A DNA stretch of 33,589 nucleotides from an uncultured Prevotellaceae bacterium. GTDB taxonomy: Bacteria > Bacteroidota > Bacteroidia > Bacteroidales > Bacteroidaceae. Of this stretch, positions 1-7,678 are shown one piece after another (position 1 is the stretch's first letter; the number at the start of each line of letters is the position of its first letter). The notes under the pieces were generated by a model. The model made no database searches. It was not told the origin of the DNA and saw only the letters and a program-made list of their open reading frames with translations. A program made the position numbers and the translations under genes. The DNA lies in contig CAMVLT010000041.1 of NCBI GenBank assembly GCA_947168395.1, forward strand, positions 1 to 33,589. The letters run 5' to 3'.

Positions 1-507
1 CGCTGGTGCCGACTGACTTCTTGGAAAGACCGCCAGGGCACGCCCTGGCTGCAGATTCCCTACTACGACCGTGAGGGGCGGCTGGTGGGCGTTCAGAACC
101 GCAACCTTATTAAGGGAGGCTTGCCTCGCTTCCGCTTCCCTACGGGCTCGCAATGTAGCATCTACAACCTGCCCGTGCTGAACCTGCTGAAGCCTGGCGA
201 GGCGCTCTACATCACCGAAGGGTGCTCAGACTGTTGGGCCATGCTCTCGGCCGGACACAAAGCCATCGCCATCCCCTCAGCCACGCTGCTGCGACCGAAG
301 GACATAGAACTGCTCCAAAGCTTAAACTCCTCCCCCAGCAGGGGGAGGCCGGGAGGGGGCTTCTCCTTCCACATGTACCCCGACCGCGACGAGCCCGGCG
401 AGCGCCTGTTCCTGCAACTGAAAGAGGTGCTGCCCAACCTGGAACATCACCAGCTGCCGCCGGGGTGCAAGGACTTCAGCGACTACTATCTGTCGAGGTT
501 TCAGTAG
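1..507 (+). CDS. TOPRIM-domain protein (primase-like), 5' end outside the window
   Basis: The frame is open from the first base of the window to the TAG at 505-507, so the true start lies upstream; 168 codons are visible. The acidic stretch EALYITEG followed by CWAMLSAG, and later the DRDEPG motif preceded by hydrophobic residues, look like the conserved Glu and DxD of a TOPRIM fold as in DnaG-like primases and phage or plasmid primase-helicases. A CHC2 zinc finger would be expected upstream and cannot be checked. Between the two TOPRIM motifs a 13-codon GC-rich repeat arm (325-363) is read in frame and probably extends a surface loop. The gene is likely the last gene of an integrated element to the left; that is inference. 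Its function on DNA is known only by family resemblance. Confidence 0.7.
   Translation, partial: RWCRLTSWKDRQGTPWLQIPYYDREGRLVGVQNRNLIKGGLPRFRFPTGSQCSIYNLPVLNLLKPGEALYITEGCSDCWAMLSAGHKAIAIPSATLLRPKDIELLQSLNSSPSRGRPGGGFSFHMYPDRDEPGERLFLQLKEVLPNLEHHQLPPGCKDFSDYYLSRFQ
325..363 (+). repeat. GC-rich repeat arm inside the TOPRIM gene
   Basis: A 39-base arm starting AACTCCTCCCCC and ending GGGAGGGGGCTTC has the same design as the right arms of the palindromic elements in rimO (2132-2170) and batDE (10483-10521): a short CT-rich/AG-rich internal hairpin followed by a purine-rich tail ending in GCTTT or GCTTC. It is read as NSSPSRGRPGGGF, in the same codon phase as the others. Only one arm is clear here; no matching left arm was found just upstream, so it may be a half-element or a solo relative. 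Confidence 0.6.
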
Positions 508-562
508 GGTAAACTGGGGGTTTAGTTAGGGTAAACTCCCAGTTTACTTACGGTAAACTCCA
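499..562. repeat. AAACTCC/AGTTT hairpin repeat after the TOPRIM gene
   Basis: Three imperfect units of about 22-24 bases built on TAGGGTAAACT follow one another. GTAAACT-CCC-AGTTTAC (531-547) is a perfect 7-bp hairpin, and GGTAAACTCC occurs twice. The TAG stop of the TOPRIM gene lies in the first unit. A related sequence follows the gene that ends at 26050. It may act as a terminator or be a dispersed repeat; it has no clear T-tract. Confidence 0.55.
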
Positions 563-700
563 AGGCACGTTTTCAGGGCGTTTCTGGGCACTTTTTGCTG
601 TCTTTGGCTTACAATAAAAATAGTTTACAAAGTGAAGGGTGGGGTGATTGAAAAAAACTGTGAAAGTGTGTGTAATTAGGAAAAAAATGGACTGAGGGCT

Positions 701-731
701 TTGGTTGTTTGGTGTTTTTGACGTACCTTTG
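701..731 (+). promoter_or_regulatory. Probable ftsY promoter, Bacteroidota type
   Basis: TACCTTTG at 724-731 matches the Bacteroidota -7 consensus TAnnTTTG, with a TTG-rich stretch at 701-711 about 20 bases upstream as the -33 box. The ftsY ATG at 753 is 21 bases after the -7 box. The rest of the 245-base spacer (508-752) holds the hairpin repeat and nothing else that I recognise. Confidence 0.55.
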
Positions 732-752
732 CATGTCGAAATATATAGCTAT

Positions 753-1712
753 ATGGGAATATTTGGATTTTTTGGTAAAAAGAACAAGGAGACACTTGAC
801 AAGGGTCTGGAGAAGACTAAGACGTCGGTGTTCGACAAACTGGCGCGTGCTGTTGCCGGCAAGTCGAAGGTTGATGACGATGTGCTGGACAACTTGGAGG
901 AGGTGCTCATTACGAGTGATGTTGGTGTTGAAACGACGCTGAAGATTATCCGCCGCATTGAGGAACGTGTGGCTCGCGACAAGTATGTGAGTACGAGTGA
1001 GCTGAACGGTATTCTGCGTTCGGAGATAGCAGCGCTGTTGGCCGAAAACAACTCGGAGGATAACGACGACTGGAACCTGCCTACTGACCACACACCCTAC
1101 GTCATACTGGTGGTGGGCGTGAATGGGGTAGGTAAGACCACAACCATCGGCAAGCTGGCCTGGCAGTTCAAGCAGGCTGGCAAGAAGGTGTATCTGGGTG
1201 CTGCCGACACGTTCCGTGCTGCTGCCGTTGAGCAGCTTTGCATCTGGGGTGAGCGTGTGGGTGTGCCCGTCATCAAGCAGCAGATGGGCAGCGACCCGGC
1301 ATCAGTGGCTTTCGACACTTTACAGAGCGCCAAGGCTAACGGCGTCGACGTGGTGTTGATTGACACAGCCGGACGTCTGCACAACAAGGTGGGTTTGATG
1401 AACGAGCTGAAGAAAATCAAAGAGGTGATGAAGAAGGTGCTGCCTGATGCTCCCGACGAGGTGCTGCTGGTGCTTGACGGCAGTACCGGTCAGAATGCGT
1501 TCGAGCAGGCCAAGCAGTTTGCTGCCGTGACGCAGATTACGTCGCTGGCCATCACCAAGCTCGACGGCACGGCCAAGGGCGGTGTCGTCATCGGCATCAG
1601 CGACCAGCTGAAGGTACCCGTGAAGTACATCGGACTGGGTGAGGGTATGGAGGACTTGCAGCTGTTCCGCAAGCGTGAGTTCGTGGACTCATTGTTTAAC
1701 GTTGGACGTTGA
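753..1712 (+). CDS. ftsY: Signal recognition particle receptor FtsY
   Basis: FtsY is the membrane-associated GTPase that receives SRP-ribosome complexes and passes them to the Sec translocon. The 319-residue protein has a short N-terminal segment (MGIFGFFGKK), then the N domain, then the G domain with G1 GVNGVGKTT at residues 122-130, DTAGR near 204 and TKLDG near 268. It lacks the long acidic N-terminal region of E. coli FtsY, as is usual for Bacteroidota. ATG 753 is preferred to a TTG at 705 because 705 lies upstream of the promoter box and the MGIFGFF start is typical. The last four residues (NVGR) and the TGA stop come from an AACGTTGAAC-type repeat (1698-1723). It overlaps or directly abuts rimO. 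Confidence 0.95.
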   Translation: MGIFGFFGKKNKETLDKGLEKTKTSVFDKLARAVAGKSKVDDDVLDNLEEVLITSDVGVETTLKIIRRIEERVARDKYVSTSELNGILRSEIAALLAENNSEDNDDWNLPTDHTPYVILVVGVNGVGKTTTIGKLAWQFKQAGKKVYLGAADTFRAAAVEQLCIWGERVGVPVIKQQMGSDPASVAFDTLQSAKANGVDVVLIDTAGRLHNKVGLMNELKKIKEVMKKVLPDAPDEVLLVLDGSTGQNAFEQAKQFAAVTQITSLAITKLDGTAKGGVVIGISDQLKVPVKYIGLGEGMEDLQLFRKREFVDSLFNVGR

Positions 1713-1723
1713 GCATAGAACGT
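1698..1723. repeat. AACGTTGAAC-type repeat at the ftsY/rimO junction
   Basis: This 26-base stretch matches 22 of 26 positions of 18972-18997 at the topB/mrp junction (AACGTTGRACGTTGARCAT core). It encodes the ftsY C-terminus and stop codon and the possible TTG start of rimO. Confidence 0.6.
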
Positions 1724-1729
1724 AGGAAA

Positions 1730-3082
1730 GTGAAGACGATAGATTTCATATCACTGGGATGCTCGAAGAATCTCGTTGACAGCGAGATGCTGATGGGACT
1801 GATGGAGGCCAACGGCTATCATTGTACGCACGATAGCGATGACCCCCAGGGTGAAATCGTGGTCGTCAACACTTGCGGCTTCATAGCCGACGCGAAGGAG
1901 GAGAGCATCAATACCATTCTGGAGTTTGCGCAGGCCAAGACTGAGGGACGCATCGAGCGGCTCTACGTCATGGGTTGTCTCTCGGAACGCTATTTGGCTG
2001 ACTTGGAGCAGGAGATTCCTGAGGTGGATGGGTGGTATGGGAAGTTCAACTACAAGGAACTGCTGAAAGCCCTCCCAAGCCCTACCAAAGGGAGGGATGT
2101 TAAGATACCTGCCTCCGCAGCATCATGTAGCCAAACATCCCCTCCTTTGGAGGGGCTTGGGGAGGCTTTCAGACACTTGACCACTCCCCGTCACTACGCC
2201 TACATCAAAATCAGCGAGGGGTGCGACAGGCATTGCGCCTATTGTGCCATACCGCTGATAACGGGGCGTCACCAGAGCCGGCCTATGGACGAGATACTGG
2301 ACGAGGTGAGGCACTTGGTAAAGGGCGGCACGAAGGAGTTCCAGATTATAGCCCAGGAACTGACGTACTACGGGGTGGACATCGACGGACAGCAGCACAT
2401 AGCCGAGCTGGTGTCGCGCATGGCCGATATAGAAGGTGTGGAGTGGATAAGGCTGCACTATGCGTATCCGACGCATTTCCCCTGGGAACTGCTCGACGTG
2501 ATACGCGAGCGCAAGAACGTCTGCAAATACTTAGACATAGCCCTGCAGCACATCTCGGACCCGATGCTGAGCCGTATGCGTCGGCATGTGACCAAGGAGG
2601 AGACCTACGAACTGGTGAAGCGCATGCGTCGTGAGGTGCCAGGCATTCATCTGCGTACAACGCTGATGGTGGGTTTCCCTGGCGAGACCGACGAGGACTT
2701 CCGCGAGCTGGTGGAGTTCACCAAGTGGGCCCGCTTTGAGCGCATGGGTGCCTTTGCCTATTCTGAGGAGGACGGCACGTGGTCGGCTGAGCACTATGAG
2801 GACGACGTGCCCGAGGAGGTGAAGCAGGCTCGGCTTGACAAGCTGATGCGTGTGCAGCAGCATATAAGTGCCGAGATAGAGGCCGCCAAGATAGGGCAGA
2901 CGCTGAAGACCATCATCGACCGCCGCGAGGGTGACTACTATGTGGGGCGGACTGAGTTCTGCTCGCCCGAGGTAGACCCCGAGGTGCTGATACCTGCCAC
3001 CGAGCAGGTGGAGATAGGACAATTCTACGATGTCCGCATCACGGATGCCGAGGAATTTGATTTGTATGGAACGACATTATAG
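1730..3082 (+). CDS. rimO: Ribosomal protein S12 methylthiotransferase RimO
   Basis: RimO is a radical-SAM enzyme that methylthiolates an aspartate of ribosomal protein S12. The N-terminal MTTase domain has the three cluster cysteines in GCSKN, NTCGF and MGCLSERY; the radical-SAM domain has CDRHCAYC (CxxxCxxC, about residues 165-172 from this start), and a TRAM domain ends the protein. GTG 1730 gives a start close to other RimO proteins; TTG 1709, overlapping the ftsY stop by four bases and giving 457 residues, is the alternative. Between the two iron-sulfur domains lies an unusual segment (LPSPTKGRDVK to EGLGEAF) encoded by a 110-bp palindromic element (2063-2172). All catalytic motifs are intact, so the enzyme is probably functional with an enlarged linker. 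Confidence 0.93.
   Translation: MKTIDFISLGCSKNLVDSEMLMGLMEANGYHCTHDSDDPQGEIVVVNTCGFIADAKEESINTILEFAQAKTEGRIERLYVMGCLSERYLADLEQEIPEVDGWYGKFNYKELLKALPSPTKGRDVKIPASAASCSQTSPPLEGLGEAFRHLTTPRHYAYIKISEGCDRHCAYCAIPLITGRHQSRPMDEILDEVRHLVKGGTKEFQIIAQELTYYGVDIDGQQHIAELVSRMADIEGVEWIRLHYAYPTHFPWELLDVIRERKNVCKYLDIALQHISDPMLSRMRRHVTKEETYELVKRMRREVPGIHLRTTLMVGFPGETDEDFRELVEFTKWARFERMGAFAYSEEDGTWSAEHYEDDVPEEVKQARLDKLMRVQQHISAEIEAAKIGQTLKTIIDRREGDYYVGRTEFCSPEVDPEVLIPATEQVEIGQFYDVRITDAEEFDLYGTTL
2063..2172. repeat. Palindromic element inserted in frame in rimO
   Basis: The element begins CTGAAAGCC and ends GGCTTTCAG. Its arms of about 38 bases (left 2064-2101, right 2132-2171) are inverted copies: GAAAGCCCTCCCAAGCCC on the left, GAAAGCCTCCCCAAGCCC as the complement of the right. 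Each arm contains its own small hairpin (CCTACC-AAA-GGGAGGG type) and ends inward in GGATGTT. About 30 unrelated bases separate the arms. The arms match those at 10372-10520. Confidence 0.85.
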
Positions 3083-3091
3083 TAAGGTAAT

Positions 3092-3379
3092 ATGAACAAT
3101 AAGCAATTCATCGCAGAGCTGGCCAAGCGCATGGGGTATACGGCACAGGATACGCAGAAGATGATGTATCAGGTGATAGATGCTATGGCCGACAGCTTCC
3201 TGGAGGGCAACTCGGTAGGCGTGCTGAACTTTGGCAGCTTTGAGGTGAAAAAGAAGATGGAGCGCATCATTGTGAATCCGACAACGGGCCAGCGCATGCT
3301 GGTGCCCCCGAAACTGACGCTGGGATTCAAGATTAGTCCCGTCTGGAAGGACAAGCTAAAGAATGGAGGGACTGATTGA
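3092..3379 (+). CDS. HU/IHF-family DNA-binding protein
   Basis: This 95-residue protein has the full length and layout of the HU family: helical N-terminus (NKQFIAELAKRMGYT), the VLNFGSFEVKKK turn, a DNA-binding arm with NPTTGQRMLVPP, and a C-terminal helix. HU proteins bind and bend DNA as dimers. It starts nine bases after rimO, and its TGA shares one base with the ATG of the next gene, which also begins with an HU domain, so the two may form a heterodimer; that is inference. Confidence 0.9.
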   Translation: MNNKQFIAELAKRMGYTAQDTQKMMYQVIDAMADSFLEGNSVGVLNFGSFEVKKKMERIIVNPTTGQRMLVPPKLTLGFKISPVWKDKLKNGGTD

Positions 3380-4674
3380 TGGAGCGCGTATCAATACTGG
3401 AGATAGCTGCCATACTGACAGCCAAGAGCAAACTGAAGAAGAAGGATGCCGACCGCTTCGCCAACACCATCTTTGAGGTGGTGAAGGACGGGTTGGCTAC
3501 CGACCGACTGGTGAAAATCAAGGGTCTGGGCACCTTCAAGGTCATCGACATTGAGTCGCGTGAGAGTGTCAACGTGAACACGGGCGAGCGTGTGGTGATA
3601 GAAGGTCACGAGAAAGTAACCTTCACCCCTGATGCTACGATGAAGGAGCTGGTCAACAAGCCGTTCTCGCAGTTCGAGACGGTGGTGCTGAACGAAGGTG
3701 TGGAGTTTGACGACCCCGTGGAGCCTGAGGAACCCGTTGAGGCTGCCGAGGCTGTGGAGCCTGCAGAGCCTGCCGAGGCTGCCGAGCCTGTACAGGAGGA
3801 TGCCCCCATCCTGCAATTTGTTGAGCCAATTGAGGAGCCTCAGGTGGCAGAACAGCCCGTTGAGGAAGAAGCTCACGTTGAGGAGGAACCTGTCGTTGAG
3901 GAGGAACCAGTCGTTGAGGAAGAACCAGTCGTTGAGGAAGAACCAGTTGTTGAGGAAGAACCAGTCGTTGAGGAACCTGAACCTGAGGCAGAGGAAGTCC
4001 CAGAGCCGCCCGTTGAGGAAACCCCAGAGCCTCCCGTTGAGGCAGCCCCAGAACCTGAGTCTGAGGAAGAAATTGATGAATCAATCTTAGAAGAAATGGA
4101 ACTGAATAGAAAGTATCGTAATAAGTTGCGCAACTGGGCCATTGTAGCCCTGTTTGCTTGTGTCGGCTCGTTCGTGGCTGGCTATTTCGTCGGACATCGT
4201 CAGTCGGAGGCCGTAGAGCCTGCCAACATGGACGAAGTCGCAGTAGGAGTGCAGGAAGAGGCCGATTCGTCGGCTGTGGCTACGAAAGATGAGGCAAGTG
4301 GAGCCGTTGCTCCTGACACGATGCCGACGAAGTCGCAGCCTGCCGAGAACGTGGCTCCAGTACCCGTCCCCGTGACGACTGCCCCGACTCCAGCCGCTAC
4401 CGCACCTGCCAATGACTACAGCAAGTACGAGCAGATGGACGGTCGTGTGCGCACAGGCGCGTACCGTATTGTAGGTACAGCCGAGGAAGTGCAGGCTAAG
4501 GAGGGCGAGACCGTCGGCCGCATTTCCCGTCGCTACCTTGGCCCCGATATGGAATGCTATGTCGAGGTGTATAACGGTCTGAAGGCCAGCACCCAGCTCA
4601 AGGCCGGGCAGACCATCAAGATTCCGAAGCTGGAAGTGAAGAAGCCGAAGAAGAAGAAGAGTTCAAAGAATTGA
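3379..4674 (+). CDS. HU-domain protein fused to a transmembrane segment and LysM-like domain
   Basis: The protein has 431 residues. Residues 1-95 are an HU-like domain (VSILEIAAILTAKSKLKKKDA, then IKGLGTFKVIDIESRESVNVNTGERV). Residues about 110-245 are an extremely acidic Pro/Val/Glu linker with six-residue repeats. A single hydrophobic segment (NWAIVALFACVGSFVAGYF, about 252-272) follows. The C-terminal part has an Ala/Pro/Thr linker and a LysM-like domain (about 370-419: EGETVGRISRRYLG, VYNGLKASTQLKAGQTIKIP) and a lysine tail. The expected topology is HU inside, LysM outside, binding peptidoglycan. The protein could tether DNA to the envelope. The fold calls come from motifs; the tether role is inference. 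The ATG at 3379 is preferred to TTG 3376. Confidence 0.85.
   Translation: MERVSILEIAAILTAKSKLKKKDADRFANTIFEVVKDGLATDRLVKIKGLGTFKVIDIESRESVNVNTGERVVIEGHEKVTFTPDATMKELVNKPFSQFETVVLNEGVEFDDPVEPEEPVEAAEAVEPAEPAEAAEPVQEDAPILQFVEPIEEPQVAEQPVEEEAHVEEEPVVEEEPVVEEEPVVEEEPVVEEEPVVEEPEPEAEEVPEPPVEETPEPPVEAAPEPESEEEIDESILEEMELNRKYRNKLRNWAIVALFACVGSFVAGYFVGHRQSEAVEPANMDEVAVGVQEEADSSAVATKDEASGAVAPDTMPTKSQPAENVAPVPVPVTTAPTPAATAPANDYSKYEQMDGRVRTGAYRIVGTAEEVQAKEGETVGRISRRYLGPDMECYVEVYNGLKASTQLKAGQTIKIPKLEVKKPKKKKSSKN
3877..3966 (+). repeat. Five 18-bp coding tandem repeats (VEEEPV)
   Basis: GTTGAGGAGGAACCTGTC and near copies repeat five times without a gap, with a partial sixth, giving VEEEPV hexapeptides in the acidic linker of the HU-LysM protein. 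Nearly identical codons suggest recent slippage; the copy number may vary between strains. Confidence 0.85.
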
Positions 4675-4718
4675 GATATAAATAGCATATTGTACATAAT
4701 AAAATAGTAAATAGAAAT

Positions 4719-5714
4719 ATGGCAGAATCAATTGACATCCGCGAGTTGAACATCCGGATAGAACAACAAAGCGCATTCGTTACGAATCTTGTAACGGGCA
4801 TGGACCGTGTTATCGTAGGGCAGAAGCACCTGGTGGACTCCCTGCTCATTGGTCTTCTGAGTGATGGTAACATTTTGTTGGAAGGTGTGCCCGGTCTGGC
4901 TAAGACCCTGGCTATCAAGACCCTTTCGCAGCTTATAGACGCCAAGTACAGCCGCATACAGTTCACCCCCGACCTGTTGCCTGCCGACGTGACGGGTACC
5001 ATGATTTACAGTCAGAAGGACGAGCGCTTCCAGGTGAAGCAGGGTCCCGTGTTTGCCAACTTCGTGCTGGCCGACGAAATCAACCGTGCCCCAGCCAAGG
5101 TGCAGAGTGCCCTTTTGGAGGCCATGCAGGAAAAGCAGGTGACCATTGGCAACCAGACGTTCGACCTGCCCAGCCCCTTCTTGGTAATGGCTACGCAGAA
5201 CCCCATTGAGCAGGAGGGTACCTATCCGCTGCCCGAAGCCCAGATGGACCGTTTCATGCTGAAGGTGGTCATCGACTATCCTACGCTGGACGAGGAGAAG
5301 CGCATTATCCGCGAGAACATTGGCGGTGGGCTGCCCGAGGTGAAGCCCGTCACTACGGGTGCCGAGATACTGAAAGCCCGTGCCGTGGTGCGTGAGGTGT
5401 ATATCGACGAGAAGATTGAACAGTATATAGCCGACATCGTGTTTGCCACCCGTTATCCCGACCGTTATGGCCTGAAGGAGCTGAAGGACATGATATCCTT
5501 CGGCGGCTCGCCGCGTGCCAGCATCAATCTGGCTAAGGCAGCCCGTGCCTACGCCTTCATCAAGCGTCGTGGCTATGTGGTGCCCGAGGATGTGCGTGCC
5601 GTTGCCCATGATGTGCTGCGCCACCGTATTGGCCTGACCTACGAGGCTGAGGCCAGCAACATCACGAGCGAGGAAATCGTCTCGAAGATTATCAACAAAG
5701 TGGAAGTTCCCTGA
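4719..5714 (+). CDS. MoxR-family AAA+ ATPase, first gene of the Bat operon
   Basis: MoxR ATPases act as chaperones for vWA-domain proteins encoded beside them. The 331-residue protein shows Walker A GVPGLAKT (about residue 50), Walker B VLADEINRAP with the following ALLEAMQEKQVT, the sensor segment ATQNPIEQEGTYPLPEAQMDRF and the lid domain SFGGSPRASINLAKAARAYA. It starts 45 bases after the HU-LysM gene in an AT-rich spacer in which I see no TAnnTTTG box, so co-transcription from upstream is possible. Its TGA overlaps the ATG of the DUF58 gene. Confidence 0.93.
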   Translation: MAESIDIRELNIRIEQQSAFVTNLVTGMDRVIVGQKHLVDSLLIGLLSDGNILLEGVPGLAKTLAIKTLSQLIDAKYSRIQFTPDLLPADVTGTMIYSQKDERFQVKQGPVFANFVLADEINRAPAKVQSALLEAMQEKQVTIGNQTFDLPSPFLVMATQNPIEQEGTYPLPEAQMDRFMLKVVIDYPTLDEEKRIIRENIGGGLPEVKPVTTGAEILKARAVVREVYIDEKIEQYIADIVFATRYPDRYGLKELKDMISFGGSPRASINLAKAARAYAFIKRRGYVVPEDVRAVAHDVLRHRIGLTYEAEASNITSEEIVSKIINKVEVP

Positions 5715-6583
5715 TGGAGACATCTGATATATTAAAGAAGGTACGCAAGATTGAGATCAAGACGCGCGGTCTGAGCTCACAGGTCTTTGCCGGACAATAC
5801 CATTCAGCCTTCAAGGGTAGGGGAATGGCGTTCAGCGAGGTGCGTGAGTACCAGTATGGCGACGACGTGCGCGACATTGACTGGAACGTGACAGCCCGCT
5901 TCCACCGTCCCTACGTGAAGGTGTTCGAGGAGGAGCGTGAGCTGACGGTCATGCTGCTGGTCGACGTCAGCGGCTCGTTGGACTTTGGTACGCAGACCCA
6001 GATGAAGCGCGACATGGTGACCGAGATAGCAGCCACCATCGCCTTCTCGGCCATCCAGAACAACGACAAGATAGGCGTGGTGTTCTTCTCGGACAAGATT
6101 GAGAAATACATCCCGCCCAAGAAGGGCCGTAAGCACATACTCTACATCATCCGCGAGATGCTGGACTTCAAGCCCGACTCGAAGCGTACCAACGTGACGC
6201 AGGCCATCGAGTTCATGACGAGCGTACAGAAGCGTCGCACCACAGCCTTCATCCTCAGCGACTTCTACGTGCGCGAGAACTTCCTGCACACCTTGCAGAT
6301 ATGCAACCGCAAGCACGATGTGGTGGCCATCCAAGTGTACGACCCCCGTGCCCGTGAGTTGCCCAATGTAGGACTGATGAAGGTGGTAGATGCCGAGACG
6401 GGCTTCGAGCAGTATGTCGATACTGGCTCCAAGAGTCTGCGTCAGGCCTACAGCCGCTACTGGATGAACCGTCAGAAGGAGTTGCAGGACACTTTTACGC
6501 GAAGCAATGTCGACAACGTCAGCATAGCTACCAACGAGGACTTTGTCAAGCAGCTGCTTGGATTGTTTAAGCAAAGAAGTTAA
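5714..6583 (+). CDS. DUF58 domain protein of the Bat operon
   Basis: The 289-residue cytoplasmic protein has the DUF58 signature (GMAFSEVREYQYGDDVRDIDWN, then VTARFHRPYVKVFEEERE) followed by a vWA-like core with DVSGSLDFG in the metal-site position. DUF58 proteins are the usual partners of MoxR ATPases. There is no transmembrane segment, unlike BatA and BatB. It overlaps its neighbours on both sides by one base, so translational coupling is likely. Its biochemical activity is not established. Confidence 0.9.
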   Translation: METSDILKKVRKIEIKTRGLSSQVFAGQYHSAFKGRGMAFSEVREYQYGDDVRDIDWNVTARFHRPYVKVFEEERELTVMLLVDVSGSLDFGTQTQMKRDMVTEIAATIAFSAIQNNDKIGVVFFSDKIEKYIPPKKGRKHILYIIREMLDFKPDSKRTNVTQAIEFMTSVQKRRTTAFILSDFYVRENFLHTLQICNRKHDVVAIQVYDPRARELPNVGLMKVVDAETGFEQYVDTGSKSLRQAYSRYWMNRQKELQDTFTRSNVDNVSIATNEDFVKQLLGLFKQRS

Positions 6584-7674
6584 TGATGAAAAGAACGTTT
6601 TTGTTCATATTACTGGCAACGGCGGTACTGGCCGTTCGGGCGCAAGTCACCGTCGTGGCAGCCATCGACTCTATCGAGATGCTTATTGGCGAGCAGGTGC
6701 ATGTCACGGTGACAGCCACGATGAAGGAAGGGGCGAAGGCAGAGTTTCCTGTCTTCAAGCCTACGCAGCAGCTCATTCCTGGTGTTGAAGTGCTGAAGAG
6801 CACCGAGCTGGGCAGCAAGGGTAAGGGCGACGGCTTCGTAGACCGTGCTGTGGTCTACACGCTGACCTCGTTTGATGATACACTCTACTACCTGCCTCCC
6901 TTTGTGGTGAAAGTCGACGGCAAGCCTTACGAAAGCAAGAGCCTTGCGCTGAAAGTGCTTGGGATAGAGGTAGATACCACCCACGTCGACCAGTTCTTTG
7001 GCCCCAAGGACGTGCAGGACAATCCGTTCCAGTGGAGCGACTGGAGCCTGCTGTTCTGGCTGAGTGTGCTCATGCTGGTACTGATGGCAGCAGGTTATTA
7101 CCTCTATCTGCGCCTGCGTGACAACAAGCCTATAATCACCCACATCCGCATAGTGAAGCGCCTGCTTCCTCACCAGAAGGCCATGAAGGAGATAGAGCAA
7201 ATCAAGGCCGAGAAGATGCAGAACGCGGAGGATCCGAAGGAGTACTACACGCGCCTGACTGACACCCTGCGCAAGTACATTGAGGACCGCTACGGATTCA
7301 GTGCGATGGAGATGACCAGTAGTGAGATTATCGAACGCTTGGAGAAAGCCCTCGCGGAGGATGCCCAGACGGCAGCGTCAATGAAAGCCGAGCTGCGCCA
7401 GCTCTTTACCACCGCCGACCTGGTGAAGTTTGCCAAGTACTCGACGATGATCAACGAGAACGATGCCAACCTCGTGAGCGCCATCGACTTCATCAACCAG
7501 ACGAAGCTCGAGAACGTGCCTACCGAGGAGGCTGTGAAGCCAGAGCTGACAGAGGCCGACCAGCGCACCGTCAAGACCCGCCGCACGCTGAAGGCCGTCA
7601 TCACGGTCATTGTCGTCGCCTGTGTGGCATTGATGGGTTATGTGTTCTATGGACTATACCAATTATTGAACTAA
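6583..7674 (+). CDS. Exported membrane protein of the Bat operon, BatD-like
   Basis: The 363-residue protein has a signal peptide (MMKRTFLFILLATAVLAVRAQ), a beta-rich extracytoplasmic domain of about 130 residues (VTVVAAIDSIEMLIGEQVHVTV, like the BatD oxygen-tolerance repeats), a transmembrane segment near residues 157-175 (LLFWLSVLMLVLMAAGYYLYL), a cytoplasmic helical domain (KEYYTRLTDTLRKYIEDRYGFSAMEMTSSEI) and a second transmembrane segment near the C-terminus. The helical domain resembles the one after the BatD membrane segment and DUF4381-type proteins. It lies between the DUF58 gene and batA, the usual place for this uncharacterised component, and probably belongs to the same complex. 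Confidence 0.82.
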   Translation: MMKRTFLFILLATAVLAVRAQVTVVAAIDSIEMLIGEQVHVTVTATMKEGAKAEFPVFKPTQQLIPGVEVLKSTELGSKGKGDGFVDRAVVYTLTSFDDTLYYLPPFVVKVDGKPYESKSLALKVLGIEVDTTHVDQFFGPKDVQDNPFQWSDWSLLFWLSVLMLVLMAAGYYLYLRLRDNKPIITHIRIVKRLLPHQKAMKEIEQIKAEKMQNAEDPKEYYTRLTDTLRKYIEDRYGFSAMEMTSSEIIERLEKALAEDAQTAASMKAELRQLFTTADLVKFAKYSTMINENDANLVSAIDFINQTKLENVPTEEAVKPELTEADQRTVKTRRTLKAVITVIVVACVALMGYVFYGLYQLLN

Positions 7675-7678
7675 GGAA

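Noticed and set aside
3873..4142. Minus-strand serine/threonine-rich frame opposite the acidic repeats
   Set aside because: It is the complement of the VEEEPV repeat; repeats keep all frames open. Codon use supports the plus strand.
4728..5723. Long minus-strand frame opposite moxR
   Set aside because: The plus strand encodes a textbook MoxR ATPase; the opposite frame has no recognisable motif and is a GC-content shadow.
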